From the NCBI GenBank assembly GCA_002348385.1, contig DEBD01000013.1, positions 163,931-227,930 on the forward strand: a stretch of 64,000 nucleotides of DNA. The letters run 5' to 3'. The notes below the pieces were generated by a model. The model saw only the letters and a list, made by a program, of their open reading frames with translations, had not been told where the DNA came from and did no database searches. Positions within the stretch are counted from its first letter, which is position 1, and each line of letters opens with the position of its first letter. This document shows positions 27,135 through 35,936 of the stretch, piece after piece. Position numbers and translations under genes: made by a program. Source of the DNA: Gammaproteobacteria bacterium UBA2965. GTDB taxonomy: Bacteria > Pseudomonadota > Gammaproteobacteria > Pseudomonadales > Azotimanducaceae.

Positions 27135-28573
27135 GACGCGCCAGAGCCCTTTATCACGGTTGGCAACGTGAGCAGCAGAATTTTCAAATCCAGGCCGATA
27201 CTCCACTGATCGATGTACTGCAGATCCAGCTCCAGCCAGGTTTCGAAGGGTAGCTCGCTGCGCCCGGAAATCTGCCAGAGGCACGTGCAGCCGGGCCGCA
27301 CGCCGAAGCGCCGCCTCTGCATACCCTGATCGAACAGATTCACATCGCGAACAGACATGGGTCTTGGACCCACCAGGCTCATATCACCTAGAAGTACATT
27401 GATCAGTTGGGGAAGTTCATCGATGCTGGTCTTGCGAATGAACTGACCGAATCGCGTAACCCGCGGGTCGTTCTTGATCTTGAATATAGGACCCACCGCT
27501 TCGTTGAGGTGTTCCATCTCCTTGAGCTTTTTCTCCGCATCGTGTCGCATGCTGCGGAACTTATACATGCTGAAACGTCGTTTGTTTAAACCCACCCGCT
27601 CCTGCACGAAGAAAATAGGACCTCGCGAGTCTAGTTTGATCGCCAAACCGATTAATACAAACAAAGGAATCAGCACCGGCAGCGCGATAATCGTGACCAC
27701 CAAGTCAAAGATTCGCTTGATGATCAGCATATTCTGACTCTGCGACACGGGATGCAGGCCGAGCATCGGAATTCCGCCCACGCTGGATACCTCCGTGGTC
27801 GTACCTGCAGCGGAGTACACATCCGCGGCGAAGCGTACCCGTATGCCCTCCTCCAGGCACAGATCCACCGCCGGCTCCAGCATATCCAGGAGCTTGCGCG
27901 GCGTGGCGATGATTACTTCGTCTACGACGGTTTCAGACAGGATCTCGGGAATTTGATCCAGACCACCGATTTGCATCATTGACTTTGCAGCGCCGTTAGC
28001 ATGCATTCGCGCCTTCCAGTCGCAGGCCACCGGTTGGCCGACGCGCTGCGGATCTGGGTCGACAAACCCAATAATTTCTACACCCCAATCCGCACCTTCC
28101 ACCATGGCCTTCGCCATGCGCATAGCGCGCGGCCCCGAACCCAAGATCAACACCTTCGTGTAGTTTTCCGCGCGTTCCTTGTGGCCATAAAAATACCAGT
28201 AATATAAAAACAGCTTCGTAGCGACCAAGCCACCGAAAGTGAGCAGGCCATATCCGAGCACCACGGTTCGACTCACGAAGCTCAGCTTTGCTACAAAAAC
28301 CACGGCAAATATGCCAAGCAACACGACTCCAAGCGCTTTAGCGAGGTAGGCTATCTGTGCCCGTGGTAAGGGCGACTGCGTGGAGAACGCGTACATGGCG
28401 AATCCTTGGATGGGCACAACCAGAATCAACAGCGCAACGTGTTCGTAAAAATTAACGTAAGCTATCTTGCCGAAAAGCGCGACAGCGTGAACCATAAACA
28501 CCCAGGCAAAAATGCCTCCCAGGTTATCGAGAACCTGCGACAATCTTTCAAAATGTCGGGTTTTGGAGAGCAC
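27131..28573 (-). CDS. Initiating sugar-phosphate transferase (WcaJ/EpsB-type polyprenyl glycosylphosphotransferase)
   Basis: The 480-residue protein has four or five N-terminal helices, a Rossmann-like CoA-binding-type middle (VLILGSGPRAMRMAKAM, about 145-161), one re-entrant helix near 285 and the C-terminal catalytic domain. The latter shows FVQERVGLNKRRFSMYKFRSMR, the Asp-Glu motif in SIDELPQL, and SLVGPRPM. Such enzymes move a sugar phosphate from UDP-sugar to undecaprenyl phosphate, the first step of repeat-unit synthesis. The start is GTG 28573. It is divergent from a second initiating transferase at 28728. Confidence 0.9.
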   Translation of the reverse strand: MLSKTRHFERLSQVLDNLGGIFAWVFMVHAVALFGKIAYVNFYEHVALLILVVPIQGFAMYAFSTQSPLPRAQIAYLAKALGVVLLGIFAVVFVAKLSFVSRTVVLGYGLLTFGGLVATKLFLYYWYFYGHKERAENYTKVLILGSGPRAMRMAKAMVEGADWGVEIIGFVDPDPQRVGQPVACDWKARMHANGAAKSMMQIGGLDQIPEILSETVVDEVIIATPRKLLDMLEPAVDLCLEEGIRVRFAADVYSAAGTTTEVSSVGGIPMLGLHPVSQSQNMLIIKRIFDLVVTIIALPVLIPLFVLIGLAIKLDSRGPIFFVQERVGLNKRRFSMYKFRSMRHDAEKKLKEMEHLNEAVGPIFKIKNDPRVTRFGQFIRKTSIDELPQLINVLLGDMSLVGPRPMSVRDVNLFDQGMQRRRFGVRPGCTCLWQISGRSELPFETWLELDLQYIDQWSIGLDLKILLLTLPTVIKGSGAS

Positions 28574-28627
28574 GTTTGCCTGGGACGATTAAAATTCTTG
28601 CACGTCGGCAGAAAGTTTACCGAATCA

Positions 28628-28640
28628 ACGTGAGTCACGT
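28628..28640. promoter_or_regulatory. Inverted repeat in divergent promoter region (ACGTGA-G-TCACGT)
   Basis: Two perfect 6-bp arms flank a single G. The site lies in the 154-bp gap between the two head-to-head sugar transferase genes, about 55 bp before the minus start and 88 bp before the plus start. It is a plausible operator for a dimeric regulator. No regulator gene is nearby, and the binding protein is unknown. Confidence 0.4.
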
Positions 28641-28727
28641 GTAATTGAACGTAAGTATTAACAACGAATCCTGCGCCCCAAAATCTGTCATAGCCTTGTC
28701 ACAGTCGCGTCGTAAATAGCTATACCC

Positions 28728-30149
28728 ATGCCGCATATACGTATTCTCCGTCACTACATCCACACGCCCTACATCGTGCTGGCGCTGGGTGAAATGATCG
28801 TAGCTGCCACGGCGGCGTATCTGGCGTACTACACGCGCTACCAGCAACTTCCTGATGTTCTGTTCTATCTGCCTACAGCGCTAACATTCTCACTGATAGT
28901 GGTAGTCGCGAACGTCGCCATGGGGGTTTACGAAGCGCGGCTGAGGGAAGGCTTCTCAGCGATGATGTTGAGAACGGCCGTGGCCATCTTCCTCCTGGGC
29001 ACGATTCTGATGGGTCTGGTCTCCTATTTCGTACCACTCCTTGAGATGGCCAGGCCCGTGTTGTTGTTTGCGACCCTGGAAACATTTCTGCTGATCGGCA
29101 CGTTTCGTTGGATCACCACTACCCTCATCGACGAAGACAAGCTGAAAAAGCGCGTGCTGGTTCTTGGTACGGGGCGGCGCGCCCAAAAAATCGCTGCCCG
29201 CATGAGACGGCGTTCCGACCAACGGGGATTCATTCTGCTCGGATTCATGCAGGGCCTCGACGCCACGGCAGAGAATCAGGTCAGCGAGCACCAGGCCGAG
29301 ATCCTCTCAACGAACTTGAAGCTGTCCGAATACTGCGCACGCCACCAGGTCGAGGAGATCGTGGTTGCCATGGACGAGCAACGCCGGAGCCGCGATGCTG
29401 CCGGAGGGTTACCTCTGGAGGAACTCATGGAGTGCCGCTTGTCAGGCGTAAACATTTGCGATGTACAGCAGTTCATTGAGCGTGAATCGGGCAAAGTAGA
29501 CATCGACCTGCTGCGACCGTCATGGATGGTATATGCCGACGGCTTCAAGATCAGCACGCCGCGAGCCGCTGTGAAGCGCACTTTCGATCTGCTCGCCAGT
29601 ATCTCGCTGTTGCTGGTGGCTTGGCCGGTGATGCTGCTGGCGGCATTGTGCATCAAGCTGGAAAGCGGCTTTTCTACCGCCGCCGTGTTCAGACAAGTGC
29701 GCGTGGGGCTCGACGGGACCACATTTTCGCTGCTGAAGTTTCGCAGCATGCACACCAGCGACCCCGATGACTCGGCTATGTGGACACGAACTAATGACAA
29801 GCGCGTTACCCGTGTGGGTTCCTTCATACGCAAGACCCGTATCGACGAATTGCCTCAACTATTCAATGTGATTCGCGGGGAGATGAGCTTCGTGGGTCCC
29901 CGACCGGAGCGGCCCGCGTTCGTTGATGAGTTCAACGAGAGCATTCCGTTCTACCGCGAGCGCCATCGCGTCAAACCCGGCATCACGGGTTGGGCCCAGC
30001 TCTGCTATCCCTACGGCGACTCGGTGGAGGACGCCCGCGAGAAGCTTCAATACGACCTTTACTACCTCAAGAACCAGAGCATCCTGCTCGACCTCGCCAT
30101 TCTCATTCAGACGGTGGAAGTGGTGCTGATTGGTGAGGGAGCCCGCTAG
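28728..30149 (+). CDS. XrtA/PEP-CTERM-associated sugar transferase (TIGR03013-like)
   Basis: The 473-residue protein has four N-terminal helices, a nucleotide-binding-like middle (VLVLGTGRRAQKIAARM, about 145-161), a single helix near 290-310, and a C-terminal sugar-phosphate transferase domain with FRQVRVGLDGTTFSLLKFRSMH, RIDELPQLFNV and SFVGPRPERP. The form fits the PEP-CTERM-locus sugar transferase group TIGR03013. It should start repeat-unit synthesis on undecaprenyl phosphate. This is the second such enzyme in the locus, so either two glycans are made or the two are used under different conditions. The gap to the DUF1631-like gene downstream is 289 bp. Confidence 0.92.
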   Translation: MPHIRILRHYIHTPYIVLALGEMIVAATAAYLAYYTRYQQLPDVLFYLPTALTFSLIVVVANVAMGVYEARLREGFSAMMLRTAVAIFLLGTILMGLVSYFVPLLEMARPVLLFATLETFLLIGTFRWITTTLIDEDKLKKRVLVLGTGRRAQKIAARMRRRSDQRGFILLGFMQGLDATAENQVSEHQAEILSTNLKLSEYCARHQVEEIVVAMDEQRRSRDAAGGLPLEELMECRLSGVNICDVQQFIERESGKVDIDLLRPSWMVYADGFKISTPRAAVKRTFDLLASISLLLVAWPVMLLAALCIKLESGFSTAAVFRQVRVGLDGTTFSLLKFRSMHTSDPDDSAMWTRTNDKRVTRVGSFIRKTRIDELPQLFNVIRGEMSFVGPRPERPAFVDEFNESIPFYRERHRVKPGITGWAQLCYPYGDSVEDAREKLQYDLYYLKNQSILLDLAILIQTVEVVLIGEGAR

Positions 30150-30438
30150 CGGCAGCCCCGTCAGCCAATCGCCGGCGGCGACGTCATGCGGCCGGTGCAC
30201 GCCAAATATGCAGCTTCGCGGAGACGCAACACACTTCAATCGTCTTAGAGAAACTATCCACATTATGTTGTTTTTATTGATTTTTTATATGGTCACTGAA
30301 GTGTTCGATCAGCCCCTGGACGGCTGGTGCCGCATGGGTGATCGTATCGAGTGCAGGCTGGAGCGCCGGGGTGCCCATATGGCTGCACGCCCCGATCGGA
30401 AAGGTGGCAGGACGGATTCGTGCAGGTGGGCGGCAGCT
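30150..30438. other. Intergenic region with a possible 34-codon remnant
   Basis: The gap follows the sugar transferase and precedes the 3' end of the DUF1631-like gene. An AT-rich patch lies at 30260-30290. On the minus strand an ATG at 30378 opens a 34-codon frame to a TAA at 30274, in the same frame as the DUF1631-like gene past its stop. It reads as a believable helix (PALQPALDTITHAAPAV). It could be an independent small gene, the broken end of the upstream gene, or chance. No terminator was found. Confidence 0.3.
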
Positions 30439-31053
30439 TTAGCCGTTGCAGGCCTTCGCCATTTCGTCGCGGGTCAGGAAACCCGACCGCTGTAGGTGCT
30501 GGTTGCACTGACCGTAGAGGGGGCCCAGTCGGTCCAGAATGAAGCGCTGGAACAGGTCTTCTACCGTGGCGATGGAATCCTTGTCGAACTCCAGGGCCCG
30601 ACACGATAGCAGGAAGCAGTCGGCAATACGCATGGGGCTAATGGGGAGTTCTTCGGGAGCGAGAGCGTGTCCTGTGCCCATTGCCGCACGTTGGGCGATG
30701 CACTCCAACAGGTGGGTAAAGTGTGCCGCGCACTTGCTGGAGAGCTTCATGGCCTGCCGCAGCTCGACTTCTGTGCGGGCTTTGCTATTGGACGACGGCG
30801 TGCCAAACCAACCGCAAGCCTCACGCTGCAATCTACGCGCGAACGCGTGAATCAGTTTGCTGCGGCGATAGCGCATCTCCCGCACGAGGTCGAAATAATG
30901 CCGTTGCCTGGATTCGTCGTCACCACGAAAAGCCAGCTCGAACAGCGCTGCCTCAATGTTGCAGTACAGCCCGTCCATCAGATGCAGCAGATCCGACGTT
31001 ACGTGCTTCTGCAGAGTAGAAAATACGCCACGGGGATCCACACTTCGATCCAT
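30439..31053 (-). CDS. DUF1631-like protein, short form
   Basis: The 204-residue protein resembles only the N-terminal part of DUF1631 proteins, which usually run to 700 residues or more. Marks are LLHLMDGLYCNIEAALFELA (about 22-41), then YFDLVREMRYRR, and a C-terminal ELPISPMRIADCFLLSCRALEF block. The function of the family is unknown. The stop TAA at 30439 is followed in frame by an open stretch with an ATG at 30378, so the gene may be truncated. No partner gene is evident. It is helical and cytoplasmic by appearance. Confidence 0.6.
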   Translation of the reverse strand: MDRSVDPRGVFSTLQKHVTSDLLHLMDGLYCNIEAALFELAFRGDDESRQRHYFDLVREMRYRRSKLIHAFARRLQREACGWFGTPSSNSKARTEVELRQAMKLSSKCAAHFTHLLECIAQRAAMGTGHALAPEELPISPMRIADCFLLSCRALEFDKDSIATVEDLFQRFILDRLGPLYGQCNQHLQRSGFLTRDEMAKACNG

Positions 31054-31168
31054 AGTGCTCTATCTCAAATGTCCCTGGAGCGAGTGTAGGCAGGCGTTGC
31101 CCCGGATTCCTTGAACCGGCACACGCTGTTTGCGTGACGGGCATCGCGCGGCTTACGCCAGCGGCCGG

Positions 31169-31675
31169 CTACTGCAGACGCACCTGCGCGTTGACGTAGC
31201 CGGGCTGCTCTTCGGCGTCCACCGCAATGCGCTGCACCACTACTTCGTGCTCGCTTTGCAGCTGACCGAGCCAGGTCAGCAGCGCGTCGAACGCCTGCCC
31301 CTTAAGCATCACGCTGACCGCACCGTTGGATTCCGGCTGCACTCGATTGAGCGTGAGTCCGTGCAATTGCGCCGCGCTGGTGATGGTGGGCAGCAAGGCA
31401 CGAGAACCCGCCCCGCTGCTGCGCTGCTGTGCGGCTGCCGTTCGGGCAGCGGCTTCGTTGGCCTGCATCCAGTCGAGCGTGGATTGGGCATTGCGGTATC
31501 GATTGTCTTCCACGGCGCGCCAGTCACTTACGGGTTTCCATACGGCCAGCCACAGAACACTCACCCCGATCACACCGGCCAGACAGGCGATGATGACTTG
31601 CTCGTTGCGTTCGCGTTGGTAGTACCAGCGCCCTACCCCGGACGCCACAAAACGACGCTGCAACCCGCCAAACAC
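31169..31675 (-). CDS. gspM: Type II secretion protein GspM
   Basis: The 168-residue protein has a short cytoplasmic lead, one membrane helix (about 26-46) and a periplasmic ferredoxin-like part with a LLTWLGQLQSEHEVVVQRI segment near the end, as in GspM. It binds GspL in the inner-membrane platform of the T2SS. The start is uncertain: GTG at 31675 follows the gspL stop closely, while GTG codons at 31684 and 31702 would overlap gspL. It is the last recognisable gsp gene of the operon. Confidence 0.82.
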   Translation of the reverse strand: MFGGLQRRFVASGVGRWYYQRERNEQVIIACLAGVIGVSVLWLAVWKPVSDWRAVEDNRYRNAQSTLDWMQANEAAARTAAAQQRSSGAGSRALLPTITSAAQLHGLTLNRVQPESNGAVSVMLKGQAFDALLTWLGQLQSEHEVVVQRIAVDAEEQPGYVNAQVRLQ

Positions 31676-31676
31676 G

Positions 31677-32912
31677 CTAACCACCAAGACGGATGCGTGC
31701 ACGCACGCCCGCCTCCTGCTGCTCGGCGGAAGTGATCACCACGGTAACGCCACGCTGATCGAGACTTTCTTTCAGGCGCTCGAGTTCCTGATAGCTGCGC
31801 AGTACCAGATCTGCGGCGAGTTCTCCGCGCGCCTGCGTAAAGTTAAGACTGGACACGACGACATTGCGATCCACGACTCCCGCCAGCGCGGACAGATATT
31901 CTGAGAAACCCAGATCCCCCGAGCCAGTGCCACCAATGCGCAACTTGCCGCTCATCTGGCGGCGCACGTTGGTGATTCGCCGTTCTGTGGGAAAAATGTC
32001 ACGGTAAAGGTCTTCGCTGGCCTGCTCTAACGTGTCAGCGCGCAGGCTTGCCCATATACCCTGGGCCGCTATGCTGAGAAAGCCCACCAGCAACCACGCC
32101 GCAGCTAGTGCGGCAACCGAGCGCCATTGCAGCCAATGCGTGTTCTGTGGCTTCTTGGCTGCGTACACGCCTTGCAGCATATTGATGTGGTCGGGGTGAG
32201 CACTCCAGCGAGCGGCCGAGTAAGCAAGCGTGGAATCCACCCGCTCACCGTCGCCGTCGATTACTTCAACATCACCATCAAGCTGTCCTGCTTCAATATC
32301 GGTGAGCCTCCCGTTGAGCAAACGGACCTGGGCAGCGTTTATGGAACCAAGTGCCAATGCAAGATTAGGTCGGTCTATAGTGGCTGAATTGGCCAGCGTC
32401 TTCACCACAACAGAGTCGCCGTCGAACAAAACGCTGACCTGATCGGCTTCGCACGGCAACAACTCCGCTTCGGACGCCATGCTGCCAGCGGCCAATTGCA
32501 GCTCCACCAGACAATCCAACCAGCCCTGCAGCAGCTCTTTGTCAATCAGGTTGCAGCGCACCGATTCGCCTCGACGAATAGAGCCGGCTGCCAGGTGCAT
32601 ACCCTCGATGTCTGTTGCTAGAAATTCCTCCACAACGAACGGTAACGCGCGACGGATCTGTCCTGTGCTGCGGCCGGGCACATCACAACTGACCGCCAAT
32701 ATATGCTCACCCGGCACCAACAAAACCACGTTCGCGGGATTTTTCAGCCATTCGGTCTCGGGATCCAGTAACTCGCCGAGCCCACGAAAATCGGTTAGTC
32801 CGGTAGCTCGCGTGGAGCCGTCGTCCTCGACGATGAGCCATTCGTTGGGGAGACGATAGCCATCTTCATCATGCTGCGCGGGGGCAAGAAGGCGAATAAA
32901 TAGAGTAGGCAT
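31677..32912 (-). CDS. gspL: Type II secretion protein GspL
   Basis: The 411-residue protein has a cytoplasmic actin-like part (about 1-250), a membrane helix near 266-290 (SVAALAAAWLLVGFLSIAA) and a periplasmic ferredoxin-like end. Two family-like stretches are LVPGEHILAVSCDVPG near residue 65 and RRALPFVVEEFLA near 87. GspL links the GspE ATPase to the inner-membrane platform and pairs with GspM. The ATG at 32912 has no strong ribosome site, and an 88-bp gap separates it from gspK, the largest gap in the operon. Confidence 0.87.
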   Translation of the reverse strand: MPTLFIRLLAPAQHDEDGYRLPNEWLIVEDDGSTRATGLTDFRGLGELLDPETEWLKNPANVVLLVPGEHILAVSCDVPGRSTGQIRRALPFVVEEFLATDIEGMHLAAGSIRRGESVRCNLIDKELLQGWLDCLVELQLAAGSMASEAELLPCEADQVSVLFDGDSVVVKTLANSATIDRPNLALALGSINAAQVRLLNGRLTDIEAGQLDGDVEVIDGDGERVDSTLAYSAARWSAHPDHINMLQGVYAAKKPQNTHWLQWRSVAALAAAWLLVGFLSIAAQGIWASLRADTLEQASEDLYRDIFPTERRITNVRRQMSGKLRIGGTGSGDLGFSEYLSALAGVVDRNVVVSSLNFTQARGELAADLVLRSYQELERLKESLDQRGVTVVITSAEQQEAGVRARIRLGG

Positions 32913-33000
32913 GAGTCGTTTTGATGGTGCTGGGTGCGGATGAAATCTCAGTTTGGGCCCTGATGCAAATCAGAATGCTCAAGGAAGCGCCCATGAACGG

Positions 33001-33978
33001 TCATTGCTCCTGTTCCTCGTCCGAAACGAATAGGGATCGGAAATCTTTGCCGAAATCCCTGGAAATTAACGTGATGTTCCCGTCATTTGGGTCGCGTTTC
33101 ATAACGGATGCCAACTCGACACGACTTTCGCCCACCTCCGCGCGCACCTGGACTTCGAAAAACTCACTGGTGACGCTCATCACGCTGGTTGCGCCACGAA
33201 GCTCAGGATTGGCGTTCGTGGCCTCACTGACGCTGGCGAAGGTTCGCTCACCCTGCACAAGATTTTGCATCTGCTGTGGGTTAATGGACGAATCCAGCGA
33301 TGACAACACCACCGCATCGGCAGTATTCACGTTGATTTGCAACGTCTCGGTGGGTAGCACGCACAAATGCGGCTTCACCGCGTCATACACCTCACGATTC
33401 ATATCGCGCAGCAGTCGCAGCTCTGATAGGTGTCCAGCCGGTCGGTTCGCGGTGCGATAAGCGTTCTCCAAAAGCAGGTAGTCACCATCTTCGGCACCAA
33501 AACCATGGATCTCCTCGTCTGCGTCAATCCAGTCTCTCCACGCATCCGCATGAGTCTCGGGCAGTCTCAGATTGCGCAGCAGCGTTCGCAGCCGTTCGTG
33601 ATTCTGCTGTGTACCTGCACCCAACAGGCTGTTGAGGTTGAAGCAGCTGTTGAGGTCTCGCACCTGCACTTCCATCATCCCGTCTTCCACTGCGAACGGC
33701 GTCAACGGTCGCGCCCACGTCTCCTCAAGATGGTCCACACCCACACCGGTTTGAGTGAAATCTTCGTATAGCACCTGACGCGCCAACGCCTCGGCTCCGA
33801 TGGCATAGGACAACGCTTGGTCCTGAGTGAACGAATAGCGGGCCTGAGCGACCAACAGTCCGTGCCGTCCCACCATGTGGAATGCCACAGCAGACAGCAG
33901 CGCCAGGATCAGCAACATGCTCAGCAGTACCACGCCCCGCGGCATTGCCGGTGGCGCTAGACGCTGGGAACGGGCCAT
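33001..33978 (-). CDS. gspK: Type II secretion minor pseudopilin GspK
   Basis: The 325-residue protein begins with a prepilin-like leader MARSQRLAPPAMPRG and a hydrophobic helix (VVLLSMLLILALLSAVAF). It lacks the usual Glu at +5 of the mature form, which is normal for GspK, the tip pseudopilin. The later CFNLNSLLG stretch (about 112-120) and a VNTADAVVLSSL helix-hairpin-helix-like region match the family. It caps the pseudopilus with GspI and GspJ. Its start overlaps gspJ by 22 bp. Confidence 0.9.
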   Translation of the reverse strand: MARSQRLAPPAMPRGVVLLSMLLILALLSAVAFHMVGRHGLLVAQARYSFTQDQALSYAIGAEALARQVLYEDFTQTGVGVDHLEETWARPLTPFAVEDGMMEVQVRDLNSCFNLNSLLGAGTQQNHERLRTLLRNLRLPETHADAWRDWIDADEEIHGFGAEDGDYLLLENAYRTANRPAGHLSELRLLRDMNREVYDAVKPHLCVLPTETLQINVNTADAVVLSSLDSSINPQQMQNLVQGERTFASVSEATNANPELRGATSVMSVTSEFFEVQVRAEVGESRVELASVMKRDPNDGNITLISRDFGKDFRSLFVSDEEQEQ

Positions 33979-34571
33979 ATTCTTTCTACGATGCCAAATG
34001 GTGGCAGCTCCATTCGCAGCAGCACGGCGGCCAACCGCAGGGTGGGTTCGCCCGGCCCGCCGACTCCCACGGGCCAGAAGCTATGCTCGTCGCCATTCAC
34101 GTCCACTGCGAAAAACTCTATTTCAGCTACGTCGGCAAGCAATTCCTGAAGCAACGGCTCCGACACGGCATCGCGGTCAAGCACCGACCAGTAGGCTCGG
34201 TAGAGATCACCATTCTGGGTGACGTAAGCCACCCGTTGCAGCTCCGATCGGTTACGAGCCAGCGGGTTGCGCCAACCCCCTCTGGTGAACTCCATGAGGC
34301 CATCAGCCCCGACGAGCACCGGCTGCAGAGGATCTCCCAATTGATCTCTGATTCCGCGCGCGCTCAGCTGCAGTATGTCGCGCTGCATAATCTGTACCGC
34401 GCGTTGCACCTCGGCAAGCCGATCACCCCTGGCACTGAGCAGATCATAGTTAGATAGCACGCGAGTGACGATCTGGCTTGCCAGCACGCCGATCAAACCG
34501 AATACGGCAAATACGATGAGCATCTCCACCAGGGTGAATCCGCTGGCACGCACGGCGCGCGCCCGGCACAT
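33957..34571 (-). CDS. gspJ: Type II secretion minor pseudopilin GspJ
   Basis: The 204-residue protein has a type IV-pilin-like N-terminus with the peptidase site before Phe in SGFTLVEMLIVF, including Glu5 of the mature protein, and a hydrophobic stretch to about residue 35. The WRNPLARNRSELQRVAYV segment is typical of GspJ. It joins GspI and GspK at the pseudopilus tip. The start ATG overlaps the gspI TGA by one base (TGATG). Confidence 0.9.
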   Translation of the reverse strand: MCRARAVRASGFTLVEMLIVFAVFGLIGVLASQIVTRVLSNYDLLSARGDRLAEVQRAVQIMQRDILQLSARGIRDQLGDPLQPVLVGADGLMEFTRGGWRNPLARNRSELQRVAYVTQNGDLYRAYWSVLDRDAVSEPLLQELLADVAEIEFFAVDVNGDEHSFWPVGVGGPGEPTLRLAAVLLRMELPPFGIVERIWPVPSV

Positions 34572-34960
34572 CAGTAGCGCCCCACGAAAGCGGTCACATG
34601 ATCGAGAGGGCCGATCTCGTCATTGCCGGACACTTCGTACACTTCGATTTCCACGCGCCGCAACCAGGGGTGCGCGGTATCAGCGACCTCCCGGTCAATG
34701 CGCCACTCGCGTCCGCCCATGAAAACACGTTCGCGATCGTTGCCAGTGGGCAATAGTTCGGTAGTGATCTGTCGCTCCAGCCGCAACCGTGCCAGGTGAT
34801 TCTCTGCGACCCAGTGTGCCATGGTGCGCCGCTCGATGCTGAAGGTCTGGGTGGAGATGTCGCCCACCCTCGCTGTCACTGCAAATCCCGTCAACGCGAA
34901 GACCACCAGAGCGATGAGCAACTCGATCAGCGTGAAGCCGCGACCGCGCACACGTGTCAT
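34571..34960 (-). CDS. gspI: Type II secretion minor pseudopilin GspI
   Basis: The 129-residue protein starts with MTRVRGRGFTLIELLIAL, a class III prepilin leader with Glu5, followed by a hydrophobic helix. The HWVAENHLARLRLE segment (about 50-63) is the family hallmark. I start at ATG 34960, which overlaps the gspH stop as ATGA; the frame extends upstream but only antisense to no good site. It starts pseudopilus tip assembly with GspJ and GspK. Confidence 0.9.
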   Translation of the reverse strand: MTRVRGRGFTLIELLIALVVFALTGFAVTARVGDISTQTFSIERRTMAHWVAENHLARLRLERQITTELLPTGNDRERVFMGGREWRIDREVADTAHPWLRRVEIEVYEVSGNDEIGPLDHVTAFVGRY

Positions 34961-35508
34961 GTGGGGTCCTCGTCGCCTTCCTGCCGCGCTCGGGTTTGTG
35001 ACAGGCCATCGGAATGAACAACCCACGTCGACACCTCGATCTCGGGACGAAACGCGAGGGAAAACGGAGTAATTTCGCCAGAGGAGAAGATCAGCAGGCG
35101 TGGCAGATCCTCATCTTCATCATCAGCGAACGGCAGCTCACCCACGTCCTTAGTTTCCAGCTCTAGCATCAGATATGCGGGTAACTCGGCGTGGTTGAAT
35201 GGCCGTTGGGGCTGCGGCACCCATTCCTGGAACTCGGGGTCGAGTTCGGCAAACGAATAGTCGCGCTCGGAAATGAACACGCCCCACTCGCGATTTCGTT
35301 GCAGGGCTTGCTGGCGGGCCAGCTCAACCCGCTGCGCAAATCGCTGGGCAAACCCCTTAGCCTCCTGCTGGGTGTCGGCGCCGGCAAATCCCAAAACCAC
35401 GGTGCCAGTCAGGATGGCCACTAGCGTGACCACCACCAGCAGCTCCAGAAAGGTGAACCCCGCTGCGCGGTCAGATCGGCTAGATATCCTCGTAATGGAT
35501 GTCCGCAT
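34957..35508 (-). CDS. gspH: Type II secretion minor pseudopilin GspH
   Basis: The 183-residue protein has a prepilin leader ending in Gly before FTFLELLVVVTLVAIL with Glu5, then QRFAQRVELARQQALQRNREWG, the classic GspH segment. Its beta-rich C-terminal half carries an acidic patch (ADDEDEDLP). It sits just below the pseudopilus tip. The start overlaps gspG by 29 bp; no later ATG would keep the leader, so the overlap seems real. Confidence 0.88.
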   Translation of the reverse strand: MRTSITRISSRSDRAAGFTFLELLVVVTLVAILTGTVVLGFAGADTQQEAKGFAQRFAQRVELARQQALQRNREWGVFISERDYSFAELDPEFQEWVPQPQRPFNHAELPAYLMLELETKDVGELPFADDEDEDLPRLLIFSSGEITPFSLAFRPEIEVSTWVVHSDGLSQTRARQEGDEDPT

Positions 35509-35908
35509 TCAAGCCTTCGCCACCTTCGCGACCGTCTGCACCGAGCGAGAACAGGCTGAAACCGGCGTCGGCGCGTTCGTAGACGTAGGGATATCCCCAA
35601 GGATCCGGAGGCAGCTTGGCGATGTAGCCCTCTGGATTGTAGTTCCTCGGTTCCGGAAAGCCCGTCGGTTGATTTTCCAACGCTTCCAGACCCTGCTCGG
35701 TTGACGGGTAATGGTAGTTGTCCAGCCGGTAGATTTCCAAGGCGTTGGCCAGTGAGTTCAGATCACTGCGAGCGGTGGTAATCCGCGCCTGGTCCGGACG
35801 ACCCAGCAAATTCGGAACGATAGCGGCACCAAGAATGCCGATGATCACCACCACGACCAGAATCTCGATCAGGCTGAAGCCACCTACTTGTTTTGCCGTT
35901 GTGATCAC
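35480..35908 (-). CDS. gspG: Type II secretion major pseudopilin GspG
   Basis: The 142-residue protein has a short leader (MITTAKQVGG), then FSLIEILVVVVIIGIL with Glu5 and the family stretch ALEIYRLDNYHYPSTEQGLEAL. The C-terminal DPWGYPYVY and SLGADGREGGEG pieces hold the usual calcium-site loop. It is the main subunit of the pseudopilus. The start is GTG at 35908, 28 bp after gspF, with a weak ribosome site; many GspG genes are highly expressed, so this is slightly odd. Confidence 0.94.
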   Translation of the reverse strand: MITTAKQVGGFSLIEILVVVVIIGILGAAIVPNLLGRPDQARITTARSDLNSLANALEIYRLDNYHYPSTEQGLEALENQPTGFPEPRNYNPEGYIAKLPPDPWGYPYVYERADAGFSLFSLGADGREGGEGLNADIHYEDI

Positions 35909-35936
35909 AATCTTGACCGCTCCTGCGCCGATGGCG

